A stretch of 64,000 nt of DNA from positions 135,242 to 199,241 of the forward strand of contig JBNGIO010006265.1 of assembly GCA_049999805.1 (NCBI GenBank), in the 5' to 3' direction. Source of the DNA: Folioceros fuciformis. Taxonomy: Eukaryota; Anthocerotophyta; Anthocerotopsida; Anthocerotales. Both the position numbers and the translations under genes were made by a program. The notes beneath the pieces are model-generated. The model was given only the letters and a program-made list of their open reading frames with translations. It had not been told where the DNA came from and did not search any database. Each line of letters begins with the position of its first letter. The stretch's first letter is position 1. This document shows positions 9,584 through 20,005 of this stretch, piece by piece.

Positions 9584-12500
9584 ATGGCGACGGGAGAGGC
9601 TGTCGACCCGGCGGAGAAGGCATTGGAGGAGAATGGAGAGCGTGAGGGGCTGGAGCAGGTGCGGGTGCGTCGTGGGTCTGGGGAGGGAGGATGTTTAGGC
9701 GTGGTGGGCGGGAGGGAGGAGGCGCTAATGATTGTTGGGTTGTTGGGTGTGGTAGGAGGATGACGTTTCGGCCATCGAGGAGGTTAATCTGACGGTCTCC
9801 ACCAAGGATGATACCAGCTTGAAGGCGCTCACATTCCGCACCTGGGTTATCGGCGTGGTGATATGTGCCCTCTTGTCGTTCGTGAACCAGTTTTTCTGGT
9901 TCCGCTCCTCCCCGTTCGTCATCTCGGCGTTGGCCGGCCAGATTTTGTCCCTCTATCTGGGGCGAGCCATGGCCCGGCTGGTGCCCAACTGGAGGATTTT
10001 AGGGGTTGATTTGAATCCCGGGCCTTTCAACATCAAGGTGTTGCGTTGTTGTTGGGTCATTTTGGTGCTGGTGCGAGCTGATTGGGGAGGTCGGTTTCTT
10101 AAGGCTGGTCGGTTGTTGTTGCAGGAGCACGTGCTGATCACCATCTTCGCAAATTGTGGATATGCGTTTGGGAATGGCAACGCATATGCGATTGACATTG
10201 TCTCGCTCATCAAGTTGCCCGCCTTCTACGGGAAGGTGTGTGAGGCTTGGGAGTAGGTCGGCTGGTGCTGGTGGTTAGTCTCCTCGGAGTCTTTGTTTCA
10301 TACTGTTTGTTGCATGTGGTGGATTGGAGACAGGACATCAATTTCTTCGCAGCTTTTCTGCTGGTGACTACGACTCAGGTGCTGGGATATGGATGGGCCG
10401 GCCTGCTGAGAAAGTATCTTGTGGTAAGGCGTTCGGTATCCGGTTGTGAGAAGCAGGAAGGTTGAGATTTTTGGGCAACCGTGTAACAGTGATGTCATTC
10501 GCAGGATCCAGCTCACATGTGGTGGCCGCAGAATCTGGTGAACGTGTCCTTGTTCAGGTGAGTTTGCTGACCTCACAACAGGCTGAAGGAGGAGCCGATC
10601 TGCAGTTGTTATTTCCCGTGCGATCTCATGAAACGTCGCCTTTTTCCTCTCCAGGACTTTGCATGAAGTGGAACCGAAGAAGGGGCTCACTCGCTTGCAG
10701 TTCTTTGCAATTGCTACGATTTGTAGCTTTGCATGGTATCTGTTTCCCACTTATCTATTTGCTACAGTGACAAGCTTGTCATGGGTCTGCTGGGCATGGA
10801 AAGACTCTGTTACCGCTCACCAGATTGGTTCAGGTCAGAGTCACCTGTTTCTTGGTTACACACTGCAAGCAGCGACACACGCCTGAGGCGAGGCGAGCCC
10901 AGCCGAGGCTTGTGGGCTCTTCTTTCCCGAGTAATTATACATGCTTCCAATGTGGCAGGTATCCGTGGGCTGGGAGCCGGGGCGATCGCCATCGACTGGG
11001 CCACCATCAGCTCTTTCCTCTTGTCCCCACTGGCATCCCCTTGCTTCGCAATCGTGAACATCGCAGTGGGGTTTGTGATTATGACGTACGTCATTGCCCC
11101 AGCGGCGTATTGGGGGAACCTGTATGACGCCAAGACTTATCCCATCCTCTCGAGTTCTCTCTTTCAGAAGAACGGATCCCGCTACCCAATCAGAGAGGTA
11201 AGCTGTCATGGATTTTGCACAAAAGTCTCGTTGCTTGCCAGGCTTTGCTTGCAGTGCACTGCTAACAACGCGTGCACCGAGATGTTCCCAGGTGGTCACA
11301 TCTACCGGCCTCGACTTGGACCTGGCAAAGTTCAAAGTCTTCGGCCCCCCTCGGCTGTCTGTCTTCTTTGCTGTATCATACGGCTTTGGCTTTGCTACAC
11401 TGACTGCAACCCTGTCTCATGTGTTCCTTTGGTACGGAAAGGAGATCAAGGACCGCTTCCTTGCCTCGAGTAAGATCCATGTCCGTATTGGCTTGGCATT
11501 TCGGAGGATGCTTTGTTCTCTTGTCACTAAATAACAGCAGCGTGGTCCAAATGCTCTTGGCAGGAGGGAAGGACATGCGGGAGGACGTCCACGTACGGCT
11601 GATGAAGAAGTACCCGGACATTCCTTCATGGTGGTTCTGGTCACTGTTAGCTATCAACATCGGCGTCGCCATTGCAGCGCTGGAAGGCTGGAATAGCGTG
11701 TTTCAGCTGAAATGGTGGGGACTTCTCATGGCTGTCGTCCTTTCCTTTGGTTTCACACTTCCCATCGGTGTCATCGCAGCTACAACCAACCAGGTCTTTT
11801 CCTTGCTGTCCGGCCCGTGTGCTTGCATTATAAGCACTGTCGTGCTGCCTGTACCTGCTGATGACTCCCTTGTTTCGATCATTGCATGCAGGTGCCTGGC
11901 TTGAACATCATCACCGAGATGATCATCGGTTACTTGAAACCTGGCCATCCTATAGGCAACGCCTGTTTCAAAACGTATGGATACATCAGTATGACCCAAG
12001 CAGTCTCCTTCCTACAGGACTTCAAACTCGGTCTCTACATGAAAATCCCACCTCGCCCAATGTTCTTAGTTCAGGTGCGCCTCTCTCGCCTCGTCGTAAA
12101 GCTGTCCCGACGGAGCTGTGCTCTGAAGTACCGTCGTTTGCAGGTGGTGGGAACAATCCTTGCAGGCTTGGTGAACTTAGGAGTAGCTTACTGGCTTTAT
12201 GGCACCAAGGATAATCTCTGCGATCCAAGCAGTGGCACCTGGAGTTGCCCAAGTGCCAACACTTTCTTCTCGGCTACTATCATCTGGGGTCTTGTAGGTC
12301 CGAAGCGCATGTTTGGTTCCGAAGGGCAATACAAACAGTTGAACTGGTTCTTCCTCCTTGGAGCTTTGGCCCCTGTACCCGTCTGGCTCCTGGCGAAGGC
12401 ATTCCCAAAGCACGAGGTACGTTTGCTGAATTTGATGATGGAAGCCCCGTGGATTGAATCCCATGACACCTTCTGATAATGTTCGTTGTTTGCCACAGAA

Positions 12501-12840
12501 TTCGCTGAGGAAGGTAAACTTGCCCCTTGTACTTGGCGCAACAGCACTCCTGCCTCCAGCATCACCCATCAACTACACTTCGTGGATCGTGATGGGCCTC
12601 ATTTTCAACTACTTCGTATTCACCTACCGGAAGAGATGGTGGCAGCGATACAACTACGTGCTGTCAGCTGCTCTAGATACAGGGGTTGCTTTCGCTGGAC
12701 CTTTGATTTATCTTGCTCTCCAGTATGAGGGCAAGCAAATATATTGGTGGGGCTATCCCACAGGAGCCACAGATCACTGTGACCTTGCCCAGTGCCCGAC
12801 GGCTCGAGGAGTCTCAATCCCCGGCTGTCCCGTCTTCTGA
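9584..12840 (+). CDS. Oligopeptide transporter (OPT family), proton-coupled
   Basis: The model has twelve exons: 9584-9658, 9756-10037, 10125-10235, 10334-10423, 10505-10557, 10655-10833, 10959-11197, 11292-11469, 11564-11793, 11892-12074, 12144-12416 and 12499-12840. All introns are GT-AG, phases close exactly, and the protein is 744 residues, normal for plant OPTs. OPTs move small peptides, glutathione or metal-peptide complexes across the plasma membrane with protons. Family signatures are present: LTFRTWV near residue 40, the NPG motif (LNPGPFN, about 113) and KIPPR at about 530-534. The rest is a series of hydrophobic segments, for example [20 protein letters not shown]. The first 35 residues are acidic and cytosolic-like. 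The OPT clade proper is favoured over the YSL clade because of the NPG and KIPPR pair. The substrate cannot be told from sequence. The gene converges with IF-3 on the other strand. Confidence 0.93.
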
Positions 12841-13234
12841 TCCTACTGGATACCAAGTAGCGTCCCGCCTTTCCTTTGATTAGATTGTCAAATTATTGGA
12901 GGAGTTACTTAGCGTTCGTCACCAAAGTTCCCATCCGTGAATTTGTAGATAATCTTCTTGCTGCTACTGGATTACCGGTGGACGAGACGTTCGAGTTTTC
13001 TCCTGTAATGTAATGCTAGCTCTCTGTCATTCTTGTAGCTCATCTGTCTTTTGGCTTTGCTTCCAATGTCATACAATCCGAAGGTGGATCCTCCAATTCA
13101 ACGATCTTCCTCCGCTGCTTGCAACCAATACCAGCAAAATGCTTGATATGTTCAAATGCGTTGGGCTCCATTCACCGACGTAAAACATCGTTGTCAAGAC
13201 AGAGCACTGAAGGAGACTCCAAAGACTTTTAACG
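12841..13234. other. Shared 3' region of OPT and IF-3
   Basis: The stop codons of the convergent OPT (+) and IF-3 (-) genes are 394 bp apart. The stretch presumably holds both 3' untranslated regions; no other feature was seen. Confidence 0.6.
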
Positions 13235-14955
13235 TCACATAGTCCGAATTGCAGGGCCCTCTTCTTCCAAGCCATCAACTTGATGAGTTTCATGGTTGTC
13301 ACTATCGTCACCACTATCACCGCTCTCGTCCTTGCCGTCTGGCTTTTGTCGCGACTTTCTAGAAGTCACCGAAAGAGGACGCAGTAGCACCCAGGCACGA
13401 GTGGGATCCAATCTTGGACCCATCTCAATCTTGGACACATCCTTGAGCTGTGGTGCACCAACACAGGCACGAGTCACGCAGCCGGACCTTGACTTCGATC
13501 CACTTTTCGGGGTGCCATGGTTACTTACCAGATCAATCATTTTCTGCAGCTGCTGTAGAGGAACACCATCCGAAGGCTGGCCCTGGGTCAGAATCGTCAC
13601 CTAGCAACAACAGGGCAGCCACCACCGTTCATTCCAGAGACATGTCCACAAGGCACCGGAAATGGTCTCCATGACCGTCAGGGGTTCACTGGGGTACAGT
13701 CACCTTGACTCTATGTCCCCGTTGTAAAGACCTTGTCGCCATCTCTGCCTTCATTTCCAAATCCTTCTGCTCCTGATAATTCAGAGCGAACTGTTTCAAC
13801 CACTGCGCAAGAAAGGGCTAATTCCTCTTTGAACAAGAACAGGCAGACGTCAAAGGCTTGCTCACTGTTTTGAAGCCATATCGGATCTCCTTCATATCAT
13901 CCAGTCGACGCTTCTCCACCTGGCATGACATATCCTTGGTGAGAGCTGTCACCCATACATTCCACACTTCAATGATCACGGTCCATTCGAACATCCTACT
14001 ATGCCCTATTGAACCCCGAACCTGAGATCTTAGCAAGCCTAGTGACTGCATCACTGAATGCCAAGCACCTTCAAATCACTGTGTGGGAAGAATTTCCACG
14101 GACGTGCTGCTGTCCCAGCTTACAGAGGAATCACCAACAAGGTGCCGCAAACCTGCTTTTTACGAAGTTCCTTCTCACGTCGCTTCTCCTTAAACTTCTC
14201 TTTCTTGTAGTCCATGAGCTTGCAGACAACAGGATCAACCTTGCCATCAACCTGAAAGAATTGACAAGCTTTTACACATTAAAAAAAACCTCCTTCTAAG
14301 TGGGCAGGGTAGGAGCATTCCGAAGTCGGCTAGCATCAAACTGTCAATGCTTGTCGTTTCCACTTAGACCTCAGATGAGTACCTCAACAAGATCCAAACC
14401 CGCACGAGAGGCACGTTGAAGAGCCTCTGCCCTAGTCATAACCTCATGACTTTTCCCTGCCACAAACAGCACCATGCCGGCAAGCATTCTTCAGCGGGTC
14501 CACCAGAACCAGACAGCCAACGCCACACCTTCCCAGGCACTCACTTACCGTCCTCGCCAACAAGACGGATGTTCCTGGCCACCACTGCTCTGTTAACGCG
14601 CCGTGGATCCTTCTCAGGTCCACTATTATCAGAAGGGATGGGTTTTTGCTTCCCGCCTTTCACCTACACGCAACAGACTGACTCTAATACCTGCTGAAAG
14701 GCAAGAATGGGAGGTAGCAATGGACGTGAAGGCACCAAAACACCGCAATCCACTCACAATCGGAGCTGCATAGTTTCTGACTCCAATGAAGGAAGAATTC
14801 CGGTCAGGACCCAACGACAATCCCCAGGCCAGTCCATCCTGAATCCTGCACGGGTGCCCGTTACCCACAAGCTCCTGCTTCCTCCCAGCCGCCGAGGCGG
14901 CGGCGCCGGCATCCACCACGCGCACCAGCAGGCGCCAGTATGTCCTCTGCCTCAT
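13235..14955 (-). CDS. Translation initiation factor IF-3, probably mitochondrial
   Basis: The eight-exon model is 14955-14691, 14656-14549, 14456-14383, 14251-14153, 13919-13866, 13802-13704, 13600-13529 and 13447-13235. Phases close exactly to 327 residues. IF-3 binds the small ribosomal subunit and checks start-codon pairing. The N-domain shows NIRLVGEDG, then ALQRASRAGLDLVE, then DPVVCKLMDY, the classic IF-3 N-terminal core. The linker is Lys/Arg rich (FKEKRREKELRKKQ). The C-domain shows MKEIRYGFKT, KDLEMKAEMATRSLQRGHRVKV and RAWVLLRP. The first 85 residues are Arg/Ala rich and lack acidic residues, as in an organelle transit peptide. The diverged C-domain resembles plant mitochondrial IF-3 more than chloroplast IF-3. 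An Asp/Glu-rich tail of about 40 residues follows. The acceptor of exon 2 (AAAG before GCGGGAAG) is weak but is the only one that keeps phase. The gene is head-to-head with the hydroxy-acid oxidase, 165 bp apart. Confidence 0.85.
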
Positions 14956-15120
14956 CCTCTGCCCGTCACCATCACTAAACCTTTCCACATTCAGACACTC
15001 TCTCCCAGGAAAGGTTTTAGGGTCTTGGAACTGGAATGCTCCTCTCAAACCCTTGAGGTCGACGAGACAAGCTAGAAGCTTGTCAGTTTTAGAATAATCT
15101 GGGCGGTGGCAGCATCCGCC
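14956..15120. promoter_or_regulatory. Short divergent promoter region, IF-3 / hydroxy-acid oxidase
   Basis: Only 165 bp separate the two start codons on opposite strands. The two genes must share this region or overlap each other's leaders. No TATA-like sequence was seen. Confidence 0.5.
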
Positions 15121-16227
15121 ATGGCCACCGAGGTTGTGAACGTGAGCGAGTACCAAGTGCTGGCTAAGCACAGACTGCCGAAGATGGCGTACGACTTCTA
15201 CGCCTCGGGAGCGGAGGACGAATGGTCTCTGAAGGAGAATCGCGAAGCCTTCGAGAGGCTGAGGATCAGACCACGAATCCTAATAGACGTGAGCCGGGTT
15301 GATCTGTCCACAACCGTTCTGGGGCATGCGGTGAGCATGCCCATCATGGTCGCACCCACGGCCTTGCACAGGATGGCTCATCCGGAGGGAGAATTGGCGG
15401 TGGCCCGGGCGGCAGCAGCAGCAGGGACAATCATGACCTTGTCGTCCAACGCAACCAGCAGCATCGAGGAAGTGGCATCGGGGCCCGGGCTCCGCTTCTT
15501 CCAGCTCTACGTCATGAAGGACAGGGAGATAGCGGTCAACCTCGTGCGCAGGGCAGAGCGTGAAGGGTACCAGGCGATTGTGCTCACAGTGGACGTGCCC
15601 CGAGTGGGACGCAGGGAGAATGACATCAGGAATAAGTTTCAGATCCCCGCTCACCTGAGCTTGAAGAACTTAGAGGGAGTGAATCTGAACAGGATCCAGG
15701 ACGCCGTCTCAGCAGACATCCCGAAATACACTGTCGGGGAGCTGGACATGTCTCTCAGCTGGAAGGACGTTAAGTGGCTGCGATCCATCACCAGGCTGCC
15801 GGTGGTAGTGAAGGGGATTCTCACGGCGGAGGATGCCAAACTGGCTTACGCAGCGGGAGCAGCCGGTGTGGTTGTGTCAAACCACGGTGCCCGGCAACTT
15901 GATCACGTGCCAGCCACCATCTCCGCCCTCGAGGAGGTGGTGCATGCTGTGAAGGAGGAGATGCCGGTGTTCATGGACGGTGGAATCCGGCGGGGTACAG
16001 ACGTTTTCAAAGCCTTGGCCTTGGGCGCTGCCGGCGTATTCGTGGGAAGGCCCGTGATCTTCGGCCTCACCGTGGACGGGGAAGCTGGTGTTCGGAAGGT
16101 GCTGCGGATGCTGAGGGATGAGTTGGAGCTAGCCATGTCTTTAACAGGATGTTGCTCCTTACAAGACATCACCCGAGCTCACGTTCAATGGGAGCTGGAG
16201 GCCATGCTGAAACGAGCCAAGCTGTAG
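15121..16227 (+). CDS. Peroxisomal (S)-2-hydroxy-acid oxidase (glycolate oxidase family), intronless
   Basis: This is an FMN enzyme of 368 residues that oxidises 2-hydroxy acids to 2-oxo acids, releasing hydrogen peroxide. The frame stays open 15 bases upstream at a GTG, but the first ATG (15121) fits the family start. The family TIM-barrel motifs run in order: [36 protein letters not shown] and [15 protein letters not shown]. Catalytic residues by spinach numbering: Tyr129, Lys230, His254 and Arg257 are kept (here Y130, K231, H255, R258). Two substrate-pocket residues differ: Tyr24 is Phe (F26) and Trp108 is Asn (N110, in SSNATSS). The C-terminus AKL is a peroxisomal targeting signal (PTS1). 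No intron interrupts the gene, although plant glycolate oxidase genes are normally multi-exon. Glycolate may not be the main substrate; a HAOX-like role on other hydroxy acids is possible. Confidence 0.9.
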   Translation: MATEVVNVSEYQVLAKHRLPKMAYDFYASGAEDEWSLKENREAFERLRIRPRILIDVSRVDLSTTVLGHAVSMPIMVAPTALHRMAHPEGELAVARAAAAAGTIMTLSSNATSSIEEVASGPGLRFFQLYVMKDREIAVNLVRRAEREGYQAIVLTVDVPRVGRRENDIRNKFQIPAHLSLKNLEGVNLNRIQDAVSADIPKYTVGELDMSLSWKDVKWLRSITRLPVVVKGILTAEDAKLAYAAGAAGVVVSNHGARQLDHVPATISALEEVVHAVKEEMPVFMDGGIRRGTDVFKALALGAAGVFVGRPVIFGLTVDGEAGVRKVLRMLRDELELAMSLTGCCSLQDITRAHVQWELEAMLKRAKL

Positions 16228-16347
16228 TAGACACTTGGCCACCTCCTGTTGCTCTCTCTGCAGTCTCATGACTGGTACACACAAAAAATGGAGAGAAACG
16301 GCCATGCTCCTCAGGACAGCCCATCCTCGCAAGGAGACTTCCTACCT

Positions 16348-17124
16348 TCAAATTTTTTGCAATCTGATAGTCCAGGTCCGAAGAGCCTCGACCAGCTGCT
16401 TGAGCCGATCTCTGGTGACGGGGTCCACCAAGTTGCCGTTCTCGTCGAACTTCTGTGGGAGCTCATATCCCTTCACGAACAGCTCGGGCTTGTTGAGAAA
16501 GTGAATGTCGATGTAGAGCCCAAGCTGGCGGAGCTGGGTCTGGCCCCTCGCACCGCCAAAGGAGCCACCGGCGCTCACAATAGCGGCGGGTTTGTCCCCC
16601 CAGACGTTCGAGGGGTACGAGCCCCAGTCGATGGCGTTCTTGAGCACTCCGGGGACGCCGTAGTTGTACTCGGGAGAGGCGAAGAGGACGGCGTTCGCCT
16701 GCAGAACCCTGGCCCGGAACAGCCTCACCGCTTCCGGGAGCGCATCCTTGGGTAGGTCCGTGTTGACGAACGGGAGCTTGCTAATGTCCAGGATCTCCAG
16801 CTCCAGATCCGGGAACGATTCAGCCGCCACCTCCTGCGCCGCAAGCAGCAGGCCTCTGTTCCAGGACGCTTTGCGCAAGGATCCGGCAATGCCCGCAACC
16901 TTGATCACGTTCGGCGTGGGCCCGGCTTCAGCTCTCACCGACGCCCTCCTCCTCGGCACGGCACGGAAGATGACGCTGCCGCCGTAGCCCAATGGAGCCG
17001 AATGGCTGCGCCAGGAAATCGTCACCGAGGAGGATCTCGTCCCAGCGAGCCTGTTTGCTGTGGGGATCCCGGCCACATAGGCAGAAGCCGAAGCCAAAGC
17101 CGGTGCCCGAGCAGCGGACACCAT
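16348..17124 (-). CDS. Plastid-targeted NADPH-dependent FMN reductase / quinone reductase
   Basis: This is a single-exon protein of 258 residues. An upstream in-frame GTG exists, but Met at 17124 begins a typical transit peptide (MVSAARAPALASASAYVAG). Residues 1-70 are Ser/Ala/Arg rich and lack acidic residues, suggesting plastid or mitochondrial import. From residue about 74 there is a flavodoxin-like fold: VAGIAGSLRKASWNR (phosphate loop for FMN), SPEYNYGVPGVLKNAIDW at about 150-167 (the family signature) and GGARGQTQLRQ. These enzymes pass two electrons from NADPH to FMN or quinones, avoiding semiquinone radicals. Plant relatives are called NADPH:quinone oxidoreductase. The usual member is about 190 residues; the excess here is the transit peptide. 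The gene converges on the hydroxy-acid oxidase, with the two stop codons 120 bp apart. Confidence 0.88.
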   Translation of the reverse strand: MVSAARAPALASASAYVAGIPTANRLAGTRSSSVTISWRSHSAPLGYGGSVIFRAVPRRRASVRAEAGPTPNVIKVAGIAGSLRKASWNRGLLLAAQEVAAESFPDLELEILDISKLPFVNTDLPKDALPEAVRLFRARVLQANAVLFASPEYNYGVPGVLKNAIDWGSYPSNVWGDKPAAIVSAGGSFGGARGQTQLRQLGLYIDIHFLNKPELFVKGYELPQKFDENGNLVDPVTRDRLKQLVEALRTWTIRLQKI

Positions 17125-17435
17125 GTTACCAGCTCGGCAAGTCCCTTCTTCACGCACGACTCAGCATGAACATCTCATCTGTCCCTCTTTAGGTTTACAG
17201 CCAACAGAGAAGGAACCCCCGCACGAAGCTTCTGATTTCGAGAACGCAAGTGTCAGGAGTCAGTTCATCTGAATCCCCACTCTACACTCACCTCACCTAG
17301 GAGCCACACAAATTTCGTCCCTTGAGCTGCTGCTGCTTCAGTTTGTCCTGAAAAGACTTCCAACTGACTTCAGCTCGCTCACACAGGGTGAGGCGTCCAG
17401 AATTGTTGGCATGAGATAACGAACTCTCCATCGAT
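17125..17435. other. Intergenic between BPG2-like gene and FMN reductase
   Basis: This 311-bp stretch must hold the FMN reductase promoter and the 3' end of the BPG2-like gene. No TATA-like element or RNA gene was seen. Confidence 0.4.
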
Positions 17436-19691
17436 TTAAAGCACTGCGACTTGCTCTCGTTGTTTTACGGGCTGGTTCTGCTGCTCCGAGCCATCTTTGC
17501 CATTCTTGACCGGCTTGGGCTTGGGCTTGGCTTTGTCGGGCTTGGGAGCAGCCACCGGGACTGTGAAACCGGCTCTCTCGAAATCAAGAGCCTTATCGAA
17601 TATGAGCGATTCTCTCGTAGTGATGGCCACCCCCTCGAACGTCCACACCTTGATGACAGCATCGCCCTTGATCCCGAAACTGATCCACCCCAGGCCGGCC
17701 ACAGCGATGTCCACACTGTTGTGATCCCACTGATCTCCAGCGACCTTCACGCTCCGCGCAACCCAGTGCCCTATCTCGGCAAGGCGCTCCCCATCCATGG
17801 GCGGCTGCCGCACAACGTGTGAACAACGAGCATCAGTGAACACAGTCTCGCGGGCAGGGTATGGGCCCACGTTGGCATGAACAGGAGAGCTTACCGTGAG
17901 ACGGCCACCGACATGTTTCTCCAGTAGCTCCTCCGCCGACTCCGTCTTCCCCATATGCAGCGGGATGTAGGCCGACGCAAACACGGAGAGGTAGAAGCTA
18001 TCGGCGCTGGACTCCATCACGTCCAGCCGCACCAGGGCTCCGATGTGGACGCTGCTTCCTACCTGCATTCCCAGCACAACAGTGCCCCCATCACACCAAT
18101 TGCATTGCCTGTAATCAAATTGAAGGAGGAGGATTCGGCAGGTTACCTTCACCCTGTACGTCCGAGGGCGGAGCTCCTTGCGCACCTGTACCACCTTGAG
18201 CTCGTCCCTGTTCAACCTAGTGGTGAGCTGATGCGGGTGGATTAGGCCGGGGGTGTCATAGAGGTGCGCCTTGGCGGGAAGGATCCCGTCCAACTTCAGC
18301 ACGCCCACCGTGGTGCCCAGCACGGGGGCCTCAGTGAGCTGGGGGGCGCGCTTCCCGCCGGAGAGCTTCCCGAAAGCGTTGATGAGCGAGCTCTTGCCGG
18401 CGTTCTGCGACCCGATCACCCACACGTCCCCCCTCGATCCCGCCAGGTCTTTCACATGCAGAGCCAGCTGTGGAATGCCCCATCCCTTGTACGCGCTCAC
18501 CAGGTGCACCCCGCTCACTCTCGGCGCGCCCCCCGCTCGGGCCCTGCGCCGCACCCACTGCTCCACCCTGTTAGGCGAGACCTGCTTCGGCAACAAGTCG
18601 ATTTTGGTGAGCACCAAGATCAGCCTTGGCGTGTTTCCGGGCATGCCGTCCTTCCAGGCGTCCCCGCTTTCGCGCTCCACCTCCGCCAGCAACGACGCCG
18701 CGGTGCGCGGGAAGGAGCCGTCGAAGTCCGCCGCATCCACCACCATGAGCACAACGGCGCGGCGCCCGTATGCCTTCTTCAGCCGCGCCCCGATCAGCCT
18801 ATCGAAATCGAAGTCGGGGAGAAGATTCTCCACCTCCTCGTCCTTCACCTGCGCATAGTGGCGCAGCGAATGGCATCGCGCGCACACCACCACAACCTGT
18901 TCCCGATCCCTCTCCTGACCCTGCTCACTGAAGAGCTTGGTCCACGCGTCCTTCGCCGCCTGCGTGTTGCTCCCGACCTCGTTCCACTCCATGTCCCCGA
19001 ACGGCCGCACCATCCGGTCCGCCATCTCCTGCTCCTTCTCCTGCACGGCCCAGTCCTCCCAGTTGATCCCACTCCATGTCATGCGCTGCTCCGGACTCTT
19101 CCTTAAACCCTTCCCCAAACCCTCGTCATCGTCGATCACAAACTCCTCCTCTTCTCCTTCCTCCTCCGCCGCCACCGCATTCTCAACAAGCATTTGCGCA
19201 TCGTCTCCATCATCATCCTCTTCCGCCGCCCTGTCCAGCGCCGCCGGACGCTGGAAGTAGCCCGGCGCCTTGGGATCCTTGTCCTGCATGTACACTCCGC
19301 ACCCGGGGCATGCCAAACCCCCATCCCTGGCGGCCGCCGCTCTGGTAGCCAGACACCTGCTCGCCCCCGCCGTTGTGGTCCACAGCTTGGAATCCGGCCA
19401 CCGTGTCGCCGGCGCCCTGACAGCGGCAGGGCGCGCTGTGAATGACCATCTCCGGGGACTACGCCTGTCCGGGCCTGAGGAGCAGGAGGCCGCCCCGGAC
19501 AGCGCCTCCTTTTGCCTGCTGGATACGCATTGCTCCAAGTCCGCGCCCGGCGCGCATACACACACACCAGCCCTGGACGCTACTACCGGATGCATGTCTA
19601 GCTTCCCAGCTCGCAGCAAGCCAGAGGAGAACGCCACGCAAGAGAGCAGGCCACGGGACTTGCTCGCCGCTGCCAACCCCGGCTGCTGCAT
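17436..19691 (-). CDS. BPG2/YqeH-like circularly permuted GTPase, organelle ribosome biogenesis
   Basis: The two-exon model is 19691-18147 and 18062-17436, with an 84-bp GT-AG intron (18063-18146). The intron has no in-frame stop, so the genomic frame reads through it; the spliced protein is 723 residues. The GTPase motifs are in permuted order: G4 (LTKIDLL, about 362) precedes G1 (GSQNAGKSS, about 427) and G3 (DTPG, about 478). This is diagnostic of the YqeH/NOA1/BPG2 group. Two Cys pairs, CPGC (128-131) and CARC, with YxQ-type spacing, match the N-terminal zinc finger. Later blocks PRTYRVK, IPLHMGKTE and DIAVAGLGWISFG match BPG2. The N-terminus looks like a plastid transit peptide, followed by a long acidic stretch. 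BPG2 acts in chloroplast rRNA processing; that role is taken from the family. The tail is Lys/Pro rich. It lies head-to-head with pol kappa, with a tRNA between them. Confidence 0.88.
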   Translation of the reverse strand: MQQPGLAAASKSRGLLSCVAFSSGLLRAGKLDMHPVVASRAGVCVCAPGADLEQCVSSRQKEALSGAASCSSGPDRRSPRRWSFTARPAAVRAPATRWPDSKLWTTTAGASRCLATRAAAARDGGLACPGCGVYMQDKDPKAPGYFQRPAALDRAAEEDDDGDDAQMLVENAVAAEEEGEEEEFVIDDDEGLGKGLRKSPEQRMTWSGINWEDWAVQEKEQEMADRMVRPFGDMEWNEVGSNTQAAKDAWTKLFSEQGQERDREQVVVVCARCHSLRHYAQVKDEEVENLLPDFDFDRLIGARLKKAYGRRAVVLMVVDAADFDGSFPRTAASLLAEVERESGDAWKDGMPGNTPRLILVLTKIDLLPKQVSPNRVEQWVRRRARAGGAPRVSGVHLVSAYKGWGIPQLALHVKDLAGSRGDVWVIGSQNAGKSSLINAFGKLSGGKRAPQLTEAPVLGTTVGVLKLDGILPAKAHLYDTPGLIHPHQLTTRLNRDELKVVQVRKELRPRTYRVKVTCRILLLQFDYRQCNWCDGGTVVLGMQVGSSVHIGALVRLDVMESSADSFYLSVFASAYIPLHMGKTESAEELLEKHVGGRLTVSSPVHANVGPYPARETVFTDARCSHVVRQPPMDGERLAEIGHWVARSVKVAGDQWDHNSVDIAVAGLGWISFGIKGDAVIKVWTFEGVAITTRESLIFDKALDFERAGFTVPVAAPKPDKAKPKPKPVKNGKDGSEQQNQPVKQREQVAVL

Positions 19692-19823
19692 CTCGTCCGG
19701 CGCCTCTGATGGCCTCTCGGTTAGTTTCCTTTGCGCATGGATACCATCTGTACTTATCCACCGAAATTGAGTTTTGCAACCACAAAAGACAACATCAAAG
19801 ACGAGAGAAAAAAAAGGAGGCGT

Positions 19824-19896
19824 CGATCACGGCGGGACTCGAACCCGCAATCTCCCGCTCCGGAGGCGAGCGCCTTATCCATTAGGCCACGCGACC
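19824..19896 (-). tRNA. tRNA-Arg (CCG)
   Basis: The minus strand folds into a 73-nt cloverleaf. The acceptor arm starts GGTCGCG, the D arm is GCCTAATGGATAAGGC, the anticodon arm is CTCGC-CTCCGGA-GCGGG and the T arm is GCGGG-TTCGAGT-CCCGC. The anticodon CCG reads CGG (Arg). The plus strand has a T-less A-rich run just 5' (AGAAAAAAAAGG), which gives a TTTT-type polymerase III stop about 5-13 nt past the 3' end on the transcribed strand. It sits between the divergent BPG2-like and pol kappa genes. Confidence 0.92.
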
Positions 19897-20005
19897 TCTA
19901 CTACAAATCCGTGGAGAAAAATAAATTTTTTACATAAAATTTGTTGGAAACCATGGTCAAGATGGGTTCTGTGATGATGACTCTGTGGGTCTGGAGACTG
20001 GGGAG

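Noticed and set aside
9198-9623. Proline-rich ORFs on the minus strand
   Set aside because: They lie antisense to the GC-rich leader and first exon of OPT; low-complexity Pro/Ser/Arg composition and no motif.
15106-15120. Five-codon N-terminal extension of the hydroxy-acid oxidase from a GTG
   Set aside because: The family starts near [11 protein letters not shown], and plant nuclear genes use ATG.
18264-19106. Long plus-strand ORF antisense to the BPG2-like gene
   Set aside because: His/Pro/Arg-rich shadow of a GC-rich coding exon; the minus strand carries clear GTPase motifs.
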